A DNA stretch of 64,000 nt from Histoplasma ohiense (Eukaryota; Ascomycota; Eurotiomycetes; Onygenales; Ajellomycetaceae): NCBI GenBank assembly GCA_017607445.1, contig JAEVHH010000002.1, positions 7,470,001-7,534,000 on the forward strand. The letters run 5' to 3'. The notes beneath the pieces are model-generated. The model saw nothing but the letters and a program-made list of their open reading frames with translations. It had not been told where the DNA came from and did no database searches. Both the position numbers and the translations under genes were made by a program. Below, piece by piece: positions 35,415 through 45,865 of this stretch (the first letter of the stretch is position 1; each line of letters opens with the position of its first letter).

Positions 35415-36577
35415 ACACGCTTATACAGACTCTGAGTTCTCTTCAGCAGATTAAACGCTCATTTCTGAGGTGTCATGAGCTTTTTAAAAATGAAGGAAAT
35501 GTAAAAGGGAAAAGGAAAGAAGTCGTAAGAACGCACGTCGAGAACGAAATATGAGAAAGGGAATTCTCTCTCTCTTTTTTTTTTTTACTTTTCGCTAGCT
35601 TTCCATTTACTCCTTTTTGCTCGGGCATTCCCTCCTGGTATTCAACCCTCTCCCACAAAAACTTTTCATTCCCAGTTTTCACGTTTCCTTTCTTTCCTGT
35701 TTTTTTTTTTTTTTTTTTTTCGGAATTGCATAGATCTATCCCGCCTCGGCTCTTACATGATATAAAATGAGAAATACAAAATTGCTCCTTTTTCTTATTC
35801 TTATTACGACGCGCCGCATTCCGAATACATAATTTTGGACTTGAGAAGTTGGGAAGGGTACTGTATGTCCCTGCGGGTCTTATCATACCGGGTTTACTTT
35901 TAACATGGCGAACCTCTCCTGTCGCCGTAGGAGATAAAAATATGATTGCAGAGGACACTGCAGCTAGTTGGTTGGTTGGTTGATTGGTTGATTGTTCTAC
36001 CTCCCTCTTGCTCCTCTCCAAACGAAAAACAAAACAGTCAAGAAATAGATCAATGTATAAAATAAATCGACCATGGAGCAAAGGGGAAATAGATTCATAA
36101 CCCCGCCAATTTGCCTGAGACGGTCACGCTATCTGCTATCTTAAAAATACCTTACTTGTCTAATGTTAAACTATCAGAACAAGTGAGAGAGAGTTAAGAT
36201 GAATCCGATCCCTCGCCCTTTTGTCTAGGCTATTTCGTTTATTCATTAGTTTTGTTTGCTAGCTGATGGTTTGTTTTTGGTTGGTGGTTTTTTGTTTTTC
36301 CTTTTTTTCCCCATGCATTCTTCTTTTTTGCATATCTTTTCCCTCCTCATACGACAGGACAGGCAGGTATATAAAATGTTGTCCTAAGACAACCCATCCA
36401 TCCGCTTCCCCCTTCCTCAATCAATTCCCTTTCAAGTCCCTCTCACCCTCTCACCCACTCACTTTCGCCATTAATTGAACTGCCTCTCAATGGAAAGAGG
36501 CAATACATATTAGAAGAAGAAGAAAAAATAAAAAAGAAATTCTCAAACTGCGCCCTTGTTTCTCCCAGCAACCCCTT
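35415..36577. other. Convergent 3' region with long T tracts
   Basis: Lies between the transketolase (+) and spermidine synthase (-) stop codons. Poly-T/pyrimidine tracts at about 35562-35590 and 35700-35721 dominate, with a (GGTT)n-like stretch at about 35969-35992. The open minus frame of 202 codons at 35473-36081 is lysine-rich because it translates those tracts, and I do not accept it as a gene. Confidence 0.55.
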
Positions 36578-38109
36578 CTACATATCCAACGCCTTCCGGG
36601 CGAAATTCGGCAGAACAAAGCTCGCGCGGTGAATCTCCTTATTATAATACCGGCACAATTTCTCCTCCTCCGCGCGCGTCCAGCTGCGCACAGGCTCGCG
36701 CACGTCCCTGCTCGCGTCCTTGCAGCAGACCATGAACCCGATCTGGCCCGAGGGGTAGGTGGGGATCGTCGTGTAGGCGTACTCCACCACGGGGAAGATC
36801 TCGCGGATGTTTCGCTTCAAATCTGTGATGAGAGAGAGGTGCAGCCATTGGTTTTCGGCTGTTGGGGGTTAAAAGAGGAGCGAAGGAGGGGGGCCGTGGG
36901 GTTAGCACTTCTGTTTCAGCAAGTTTGGGGTGGAGGTGATTTTCTCGCCTTGGTGAGGGAGGGGGTGAGGTGGTGTGACGGGGGGTGGGAGGTGTGGAAG
37001 GTTGTATATATGTTTATATGTATATATGCCCTTTTAAGGATACAGAACGGTATGTGTACGTTGGTGTGTTTGAATTGTGCATGTGCATTTTCCTTTTATT
37101 TTCCTTCTTCTCTGGGGCAGTAATCGCACGTGCAGAAGAACTGGGGAAGGAGATAGACGAACAACCTTGAGTGGTAACGACACCGCCTTCACGCAGGGCG
37201 TTGAACAGCAGCTCGAAATAGGGTTTCTGGAACAGAGCCTCCGCTGGTCCTTCTGGGTCCGAACTGTCGGTGATGATGACGTCAAATTCGTTCTTGCGGT
37301 CTGCGAGGAACTTGAACCCATCGGCCACGTGCACCTTGACATTAGGGTGCTGGAAGCCGACGCTCATTCCTGGGAGGTATTTTTTGGAGACGCGGATGAC
37401 GGCCTGTATTTGTTCGACGTGAGATTTTTTTGTCCTGGCAACCAAAATGAGATCCGCTGTCTGCGTACCTCGTCGATGTCGCAGAGGATAGCCTCCTCGA
37501 CGGTTTCGTGCTTGACAACTTCGCGCAGGACGCCTCCGTCACCTCCACCAATGACGAGCACTTTCTTGGGGTTAGGATGGGAGTTCATCGCGAGATGTGT
37601 GATCATCTCTTGGTATCTAGTTTAATTGGCGGGAGTTAATCTGGGAAAGCAAAGCACATTTTACATAACCCGTGGGAGGGGAGGGGGAGGGGGAGGGGGA
37701 CAAGGGGGTTGCAGGGACTGTTGGGGTGAGGGGTTGGGTGCACATATAATCGTCATTACATACGAGAATTCATCACGTTCTGTACATTGGATGACATTGT
37801 CCAGCACAAGGACAGTGCCATGGTCGCTGCTCTCGAATACCAGAACATCTTGGTATTTGGATTTTTCATGGTGAAGAATCTGATTGACTTTTAAGGTCAT
37901 CGCCTGGCCTGGCCACATATCGGAAATTTCTGAGAACCAGCCATCTAATTCAATGCGATCAAATTCAAAACTGCGGAGTTAGCATAGAGTATAACGAGAG
38001 CCTGTAAGCCACATTGACACGGCAAAATTCGTGGCAGGGCGGGAGAGATATCTTCGTCGCGAGGAGGACAGAGCGTACCTTTGATAGTGGGGTGAGTGGG
38101 TTCGCTCAT
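36578..38109 (-). CDS. SPE3: Spermidine synthase
   Basis: Cytosolic aminopropyltransferase making spermidine from putrescine and decarboxylated S-adenosylmethionine. Model complement(join(36578..36858, 37166..37403, 37469..37616, 37764..37944, 38079..38109)), 292 residues. Introns are 134, 147, 65 and 307 bp. The junctions recreate conserved text: MSEPTHPTIK|DGWFSEISDMWPG, DEFS|YQEMITHLAMNSHPN, CDIDE|AVIRVSKKYLPG and GVVTTQ|AENQWLHL. The cofactor motif is VLVIGGGDGGVLREVVKHE. The catalytic Asp block is IITDSSDPEGPAEALFQKPY. C-terminal blocks are YTTIPTYPSGQIGFMVCCKD and RASFVLPNFARKAL. Exon 2 is taken to start after a TTAG acceptor because this gives the family N-terminus; a more upstream CGCAG acceptor breaks the frame. 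Intron 2 carries a G-rich tract on the template strand. Confidence 0.95.
37673..37708 (+). other. G-quadruplex-capable tract inside spermidine synthase intron 2
   Basis: Six close runs of three to five G, separated mostly by single A, followed by more G runs to about 37740. The gene is on the minus strand, so this is the template strand and the pre-mRNA is C-rich here. G4 formation is a prediction from the pattern only. Confidence 0.6.
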
Positions 38110-39831
38110 TGTGCGTTTTTGCGGGGGAGTAGAAGGACAAAAGACGGCGGGGGAACGAGAGAGAGGCGATGAGGAATAAGAGACGCGGAATGGGAGTTTA
38201 TACAAGAGCAAGGAGAGGGATCGCTGGCCGCGAGATGGCATACGGAGGAGAATCTGGAGAAGAAAGGCCGAGCAAGGAGAGAAGTGGTTCTGGCGCCCAA
38301 AACAGAAATTAGGGCTGGGACTTTTTGTGACCAAACCCCGCGATGGATGACAGCTTGGGTACGAAAATTACACGTTCCCGCAGTGTTTTATTGGCTAGTT
38401 ATCATTGGAACGGGCATGTATTGTAATGGCGTCGAGTGTATTCCGTATACCGAGAGAGCTTCATCTTAATTCTTGCTGGAACAAGCGCTTTACTTGGACC
38501 ATGCATGCGGGCCTGAAAATTGAATCTTTTATGGCCCACCGTCAAATTCGATGGAGCGTGTATCTAACTAAATGCGAAGGAGAACAACCCAAGACGCGAA
38601 TTATGGTCATTTTCTGCCGCCGTTTGCGGGCATTGACTCTGGTATACAATCTTGTTTGTTGCTTGATACTATTGCTTTGCTCACCTCTTCGCTACTATAT
38701 CCACTAGTTATGTTTTATTTTCCGTAACATGGTGGAGGCAATACTTTGCTTCTATCAATTTGGGACGCGAAATCCTCCAAATGAGCTTCCTGCCAGCAAG
38801 CAGCCCAACAACTCTCCAGTCTCAATTGCAACAAATTGGTAGTCTTTTGTCTCTTCCCCATCAAAACGAACAGGTGTATCGTACGGAACACACATTTCCA
38901 AGGAAATAGTGGGGAAAACCGAAGAAGAGAAAGGATGAGGAATCCGCACAGTTCGGAACTGAAGTTTGCGTCTGCAAGGGCTTGCATTTTACCAACCCCC
39001 CACGGGTCGCCGGCTAGCAACAGCACGACATGGTGCCACTGGAAACATGATGGAAAACCATCTACCCAATTTATGTGCCCAAACGAATCTGAAGCGGATT
39101 TCATCGTGTGCTATACACACAAGCTGTACAGTCAATGTTGATCTAGCTGCAAGTGATATGTCATTCTTTTCAGCCGTGCAGAAGAAAGCAATGACTGGGT
39201 ATTCCCTTTGAAACTGAGGGTACGCTCAAGGAACTTTGTTGTTATCTCCTGGTATCTCTTCGGGGATTTCGTTCTCAAGGGATGGAGAGCTCTACCGGCA
39301 TATCCGCAATGGTTTTCATGTGGGCTGCACAGTACATGGACTGTCCGAAAAAAAAAAAAAAAAGAATGATACCAAAACTAAAACAAACCTCGGAAGCGAG
39401 AAGAAGTTCCTTCTGTCGTTTTGTCAGTAGAAATCTGGTCCGGCCAATAGTATATCTACCGTGGTGTACACATAGCTAACTGCCCTTGGCATACAAACAC
39501 CAGCAGCCAGCCACCGATCGGTTTGCCGGCACATGATATCCAGCGATTATGAGCTGTCACTTATTTGAAAAGGTGGGAGTAATGTTGCTCGCAGCATTGG
39601 ACCAATTGCTGGATCCCTAGGTAATTTTGTTCCAGCTGCCATTGAAAGGCACTGTTGAACTCATCCTTGCTGACTTTAGCTGCTGCAACATGGCTGAAGC
39701 TCTGGCGTCTCCTGATCTGAAGCCATGATTTCGAATATTCTAATAATTTCTTTAGGATTCCCGCACTTCTCCCATCCTAACGCCTACGAGAAGATATGCC
39801 GTTAAGTATCACTAGAGCTACCCTAATTTGA
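38110..39831. other. Upstream flank of spermidine synthase and gene-free DNA
   Basis: The first 200-300 bp are the spermidine synthase promoter and leader. Further right I see only short frames on both strands, for example 38836-39141 on + and 38715-39104 on -, overlapping each other, plus an A-run near 39349-39363. Confidence 0.45.
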
Positions 39832-40640
39832 GAATCTGTTGAGACCTATTTTGCTGCCAAAAAATTAGCGGCGCGAGGAGACACACCAGAATTCACTGTA
39901 ACCGTGATGAGGGAGCTATATGATTATTCACCAACTCGTTTCCAAAAGACATGGGACGTTACGATTGAGTCGCCGCATAATACTGCCATATTGCTAATTC
40001 CAGCATATCCAGCCTTATCATTGGTAGAGGAGGTGCAGACCATTTTACAATCCGCAGTGGCAGCATATATAATTTCAAGACACTATGACGGACAATATGA
40101 TAATGGAGCGCCGCATCTGAATTCAGAAGCGATAGCCAATAGGCTAAAGTAGATATGAAACGGTGGATAGCCTGTGGTATAGATTGAATCGCAAAGAGAG
40201 AGGATGGAGAATGGAGAGACCAGCTACGGGTGGTGGGGAGGGCAATAGTGGAAGTTACCTTGCCTCACCTCCAGGTCTTGATGGTGCGACCCGAGAGAGG
40301 CGAGTGACACACAAGGAAAAGCATATAGGCAACTTTTGAAATAGCCCATGCTCGACGATGAGTCCAACCCGCTCGGCCAGGAAGCATATTCTGAGAGCTG
40401 CAGAATCCTCAGCTAGGCAACGATGGAATTTCTGACATAACCAAGAAAATTATCACACTGGAGGATATGGTCAGGGACTCAATCAAATACCATATCCAAA
40501 ATGAACGCCAATGGCGAGAACAGCCTGCAAAGCCTGCAAGCAAATCTGATCTAGGACCCAAGTCGTTCGACTGAGTTGCACTGTTTCAATGTTGGGTGGA
40601 AGACATCAAAAGTTTGGCGGCTAGTGGGGTTAGCTTACAG
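39832..40640 (+). pseudogene. Decayed coding relic of unknown family
   Basis: An open frame from 39832 to 40152 reads protein-like text (YFAAKKLAARGDTPEFTV, then VMRELYDYSPTRFQKTWDVT) with no good start codon upstream. After its stop, a second coherent stretch in another frame starts near 40425 (ISDITKKIITLEDMVRDSIK, then KSFD, a TGA where Trp would fit, VALFQCWVEDIKSLAASG) and ends by 40640. Frame change plus an internal TGA suggests a pseudogene. I cannot name the family; the second part has amphipathic coiled-coil character. Confidence 0.35.
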
Positions 40641-43055
40641 CGCTAATCGCGCTTGTACTAGTATTCACACCTGGTTCGAACAAAACAATCCTTCCGAAAT
40701 CGTCGATAAGATATAGCTGTTCTGCCACGGAGTCACACTTGGCGAAACGGTCTCTGCGCCTGTGCGTAGGGAATCCTTGGCCTTGGCCGTGCAATGGTGG
40801 AGGTGGAGCTTGACAGTTGAGGAACTGTATGATTCCGCAGTTACAAACTAACACGGATGGCGGATAAAGTGTCTGCGCCTCTTGAGGGCTTTTGTCAAGC
40901 TGCAGCTATGCTTTCGAGCTGCGGCTTTTTGTGGCGGCAGGAGATATACCATTTGGACCGTGCAGAAGCGGCTCCCGAAAAAAAAGTAGGACGTCCGACG
41001 TTGCTGACCTACGGCGTTCAATCACCGAAACTGAACCACGATCATGGGCCCGCCAGAAGTTGTTAGTCTCGGTGGTCGTCCACCGATATCTAGGGCCTGG
41101 ATATCAGCCACCATTGGTCCCAACCATATACATGACTCTTGCTTCCCAAAGATCATAATGGAAATTCCAATGTTGCGGGTAGTCTAATGCAACGTGGATC
41201 ACCGTAGCTGCCGTGACTTTGTATAGCTAGCTTTCTCTTTAAAATCAACGTCACTGAAGAGGGAATCTGCGTAGTTGACTCTTTTAAATCAGGCATGATT
41301 CCCAAATTGAAAATCTTAGTGGGCATACACGAATAGGGTAGGCTAGGCTTGCCCTAGCCGCCTGATTCGACCATCAACCACTAACATTCATCACCAGCAG
41401 ATTTGTTTTGTGAATGCCTAGCTGGGTTGATTGAGCCTGGGCGGAAGGTTGGTAACGTCATGAATGGTTTCCCCGTGGGTTCGCTTATGAGCAAAATCCC
41501 GAAATATACTAACTCTAAACGGTAACACAAGGCTGTTGAAGTTGAGTCGCAGTTGGAGTCAAATGGGGAGGACAATCATCCATGGCTGTCTATCGCCAAG
41601 TCAGCAGACTGCCAAATGCGACTTAGCATCTGTTCGGTCAACGTCTTCATCAGGAGAATCATGATTGAAGACAGGCCGTAACATATTATTAAACGACCTC
41701 GGCTATTGCTTCTTAGCGATCTTGTGATGCCTGTAGAATAAAGCAGGAGGGAGGCCTGACCCGAATATTGTAAGCTAGCGAGATTATCCCGAAGGGGGGA
41801 GGGGAAGGGATCCAAGCCACTTTCAACTTTTAAATCCTGCAAAATATAGGAGTTTCAGAACTTCTCTCTTTTCCGGCGCTACTTGCCACATGCCGTCTTT
41901 ACCCCACAGCAAAACGAACATCCCACGTCAAAGCTGGACCTCTCCTCCCGGAATTCGCGATCTCAAAAGTAATCTTTCCCCTACGGGATTAGTTGGTATT
42001 CAATACTAATCAGAGTTGACCAAAGTGCTGCAAAGTAGCCTAAAGAACATAATGCTCGACATTATTATTATTATTATTATTATTTTTTTTTTTTGGCATG
42101 CATAATGGCAAATAATCCTTGGGGGCCCTTGATGCTATTTTCGGGATTTGGGGATGTTTGATTCCCCTTTGGAGCTGACGAGAGGACCCCTGCTTGGCTC
42201 GGATGGGATGACAGAGAAAAAGACATGAATAGGACGGCTGGCACCGGTTTTCCACTATTTTCAAAGACACTATCGTCATTTTTCTTTGCGTTGCCGAGAC
42301 CCTCGTTTGGCGGAAGAGGGGAAGTTTGTTCACGATAGCGCGCAGCCCCTTTTGCGGCTAAATTTTAGGGTGGATTATGCATCATTTAAGCTTAACAGTT
42401 TCAGGTTAGTGCGAAATGCTATTCCCAAAATGGAACCCGATCAGCATACTCGGCTTCCCATTGGTCCTGATGGGATACCAAGATATTTAGGTGCCGGTCT
42501 CTGGTTGGCTGACTTGATCTCCGCTTCATTGACATTTGGTGCCTCCAGGACTTGTTAGTATTACGATGTTCGACAGACGGACGACGTAAAGGTTGTCTGA
42601 ACTTCCCACTCTTGAGATGAAAAAAAACCTAAGTGGGGAGGTGGCGCCTAGGGAGGGACAATGCACCTGTTTATGCACTACGTTATTAAGATGGGGTCGC
42701 ATTAAAGGTTGTGAAGTATACTGCGTATGAGCGGTATCTGCCAGGAGATAGGTACTAGTTGTGCAACGAAACACCCGAGAGCAGGGAATGGTCAATCCCA
42801 AGAATACTAGCAGAAAGAAGGTTGTCGTGGAATTCTCCCAAATCATCGTGAAAATGCACCGCATGACTCCATTATTAAAACTAACTAATTCGCATATTCC
42901 CAAAGCCACCTTTACGAAAGCAGGAATAATCAACCCTGCATAAGCACCGAGCTTGTGTGGCATTCACAAGCCAACCCCGAGATGGGAGAGATTAGGAAAA
43001 GGATATCATCAAGTCATCTTCAATATACTGCCCCCTCCCCACACTTCTTCGTTTC
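40641..43055. other. Gene-free region upstream of the bZIP gene 3' end
   Basis: Mixed sequence with a GGCTAGGCTTGCCCTAGCC hairpin-like motif near 41343-41361 and an (ATT)n microsatellite at 42061-42094. A short + frame (42286-42558) includes PDQHTRLPIGPDGIPRYLGA but is too small to support a call. Confidence 0.4.
42061..42094. repeat. (ATT)n/T-run microsatellite
   Basis: About eight ATT units merging into a run of T. Confidence 0.85.
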
Positions 43056-43855
43056 CTAGAGTCTATCATAGTATTCAGGCGGGTATGCCATTAAATCGCT
43101 ATTGATTTTGAACGCTTCCTCACAATGATGTTGCGGACCAGAAGCCGCCAGCATAGGATACGGGACGACATCAAACTTGTCAGGCATTAGAATTTCGCCA
43201 ATTGTGCCGTCGGTCGCTGATCTCAAAAGATCAAGCTCTGCGGTCAGCTGTTGAATGCGAGTGTTGAGCTGCTGTACTTCTTCTGTTTGCTGGTGGTAGG
43301 ACTGAAGCAGATTCTGGTGTTTGCTGTGCAGATCTTGCAGTTTGCTTTCGAGACCTTTGAGATGTCTTTCTTTTCGTTCTCGAAAGGCTCGTTGAGATGC
43401 TCTATTTTGGGCGCGACGTCTCTTTGAATTTTGAGAATTAACTAAGCGGCTGAATCTTGAACATGGGGTTGTATTGAATATCAATGCTTACTAGGTGCAT
43501 GCTGGAGACTTTCTCCTTATCTTTCGATTTACTTCGTCTTCCATCATGTCCATCAAGCGATGTTGAACCAATATATTCTACTGGAATCTTCCCCGCCATA
43601 GGATCACAATAAGGCGTTGGAGGGTTGCCAACTGAAAGCATGTCATATGGGCTCTCCGTGTATGCACACATTGGATGAGATATTCCCTAGATTCATCCAT
43701 CAGCTACAATCCAGACAAATATAAATTTGAGGCAGGCTTACATTGGGAGATGTGGGGCTGGATAGATCCGAAGCACTCTCTGCTACTTCAACTCCGAAAG
43801 GAAAATGTGAATTTTCAGATGAGAAGGGAGGCGAGGCGGCGAACGTATAATCCAT
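43056..43855 (-). CDS. Yap-like bZIP transcription factor
   Basis: Nuclear DNA-binding regulator of the fungal AP-1/Yap group. Model complement(join(43056..43421, 43492..43686, 43742..43855)), 224 residues, introns 55 and 70 bp, all phase 0. The start at 43855 gives MDYTFAASPPFSSENSHFPF. The basic region at residues 104-122 is RRRAQNRASQRAFRERKER, containing the Yap signature QNRASQRAFRERKE. A leucine-zipper/coiled-coil region follows to about residue 175 (GLESKLQDLHSKHQNLLQSY). The short size and the tail PYPMLAASGPQHHCEEAFK recall RsmA-type secondary-metabolism and defence regulators of Aspergillus, but no Cys-rich redox domain of the Yap1/NapA type is present. The second intron's acceptor (TTCAAAG) is chosen because it alone keeps frame into the basic region. 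It is the only convincing intact gene in about 19 kb. Confidence 0.83.
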
Positions 43856-45571
43856 TGTCAATTGCCAGTGGGAATTGAAGAATACGCTCGAAAGAAACGA
43901 TTCTATAACGAAATTTGATATTTAAATGTAAGGGCAATGAACCTTATATCGGGCTGATGGCCACATAGCACAACATTTAAAGATGACCATCGAAGATCAA
44001 ACAACAGAAAAAGATCTTTCCATAATATAAGCGAGATTCTCCATAAAACCTTCCTCACAATTCTAGATCAATTTCCTTATAGGATCATGATGCCGAAAAT
44101 ATCGCTGCTCATACCAATATTTGGCCCCAAGCGCTAATGAGTCGAGAAACTACTGCGTACTTCCGCTCAGCGCTTTGACAGGGATATTGTTAGTGGTTAT
44201 TGGCAAGGACTCGCAGCATCACAGCACGCACGGCAAGCTTTCCCAGATACACCACCGATCTAAGTGTTGCACATGGCGAAGTGGACGAAGTATGCAACAA
44301 TTGGGCGACATAGTTCAAGCGGATGCTATTCGTTGATGATTGGGACCTTGCCATGTCATAGTTCCCGGCTGCTGAATGTTCTCTGAGGTATATGTTCAGC
44401 CTCTACAGTGTAGCTTCGTTCGCTACGAAATGGAGTATAGTTGAATAACCCCCTGACTCTCATCTCACACCTGGTCGGCGATGCCTCCCCCCACTCCTCT
44501 TGACAAGCTTTCCATCCCACCAACATGGGTTTGGAGAGGCCTTTTCTGTGGCACGGGAAAGAAAAAAGACTGGGGCTGCCAACAAGGGATGAACGCAGTA
44601 AAACTTCATTACTTTGTTAGTTAACGAAGGCATTGATCATCCGGTTAGATCGATTTCGGTATTTGCTGTACATCACCTAGTGCGTCCGTCTTCCTTTCGT
44701 AACTACTGTTTTAAGTCCATACCTCGTCCGCCTAGCCCTCTAGGCCATCAGCGAGAAGGACAGTTTCAGGCGGAAATATCACGCAATTCTGAACAAGCCG
44801 TAAGTTTCTATTATAACTTTGAGATGATCTTAGAACTGATAATTGCTAATCTTTCAGTTATCACACCAGAAGGTGATTTGGAGCCAGAATCAACATTAAA
44901 GACTAGAGCCGCCGGTGCTGGGATACTTCTTGCAAAGTGTTACCACGATTCAGAAGAGCCATGAGCCACTCTTCCTCGCCGAACCGAGGAAATTAAAACA
45001 CGACCAGAAATCGAACGAGAGCTCTCGTTTTCTCACTGGATAATCGGGCTGGGTTTCGACCACTGCTTTAAGCCGTTGATAACTATGAGACGTGAAGCGC
45101 GGATAACCCGCTGAATCCTAGCAGGGCAGAAAAACACCAACAGATCTAACCCATATTCTCAGCATATATCGTTTATGTCATGTTCAATACTATATGTTTA
45201 AACCATGGTAATCAGAATGCATGGAATAAGGGATTTAGTCTTTTAAACTGGTGATCGAGTGACTTTCCGCTCTCTTTTGATATGAGAGAGTTAGAGCAGA
45301 AATTTGACGGTGAATTCGGCCCCACCAGTCAGGCGCGGTGTGGTTCGGGAAGATTATTGTCCAGTCAGAGGCCAGATAACGAGATGTGGGTGTAATCATG
45401 AGCAAAGCGAACCGTGGAGTTGCATAATAAATGGAAATCGGGTCTTAGATGGTGGATTCTGAACACGACTGCAAATTTTATGCTCCTGATTCATGATTCA
45501 TGAATCATGAAATCATTCATGATCAACGGTGATTGGCACAGATTGTTTCTTGGCGTAGGGCTGACTGACTC
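43856..45571. other. Gene-poor region upstream of the bZIP gene
   Basis: Includes the bZIP promoter. Around 44600-44964 on + there is an intron-like segment (44804-44861, GTAAGT...CTAATCTTTCAG) flanked by coding-like text (EKDSFRRKYHAILNK before, ITPEGDLEPESTLKTRAAGA after) whose phases do not join, so it may be a broken gene. A perfect 22-bp palindrome lies at 45490-45511. Confidence 0.35.
45490..45511. repeat. Perfect 22-bp palindrome of TTCATGA units
   Basis: TTCATGATTCA followed by its exact reverse complement, with a further ATCATTCATGAT imperfect copy just to the right. It lies about 60 bp left of the MITE-like element. Confidence 0.8.
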
Positions 45572-45865
45572 TTGGAACTATTGTGACTTCTCATCAAAAG
45601 CTACTAGTCCAAAAGTAGTTTAACTTGTAGTAATTAGTTGTAGTTATAGTGCCACATGATATTTCAAATGCATCCATTTACCCCTATTCTCTACTTTTTT
45701 ATTAATTTTTTTCTATCTTCTTCCTCACACGTTTTCTTTATTGAGTGGAAATATTTGATTTCCAGATGTAATTAAATTAATTAGAGCTAGTTCTGCAATA
45801 AACAGTGCAACTACTAAACTACTTTTGGACTAGTGGATTTTGATGAGAAGTCACAATAGTTTCAA
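45572..45865. mobile_element. MITE-like element with 51-bp terminal inverted repeats
   Basis: The left end 45572-45622 (starting TTGGAACTATTGTGACTTCT) matches the reverse complement of the right end 45815-45865 with about three mismatches before the inner edge. The interior is about 190 bp, AT-rich and has no coding capacity, as expected for a non-autonomous DNA transposon. A clear target-site duplication is not visible, so the outer limits may shift by a few bases. No autonomous partner is present in the window. Confidence 0.75.

Noticed and set aside
35473..36081. 202-codon Lys-rich minus-strand frame
   Set aside because: It runs through poly-T tracts in a convergent 3' region; the Lys runs come from those tracts.
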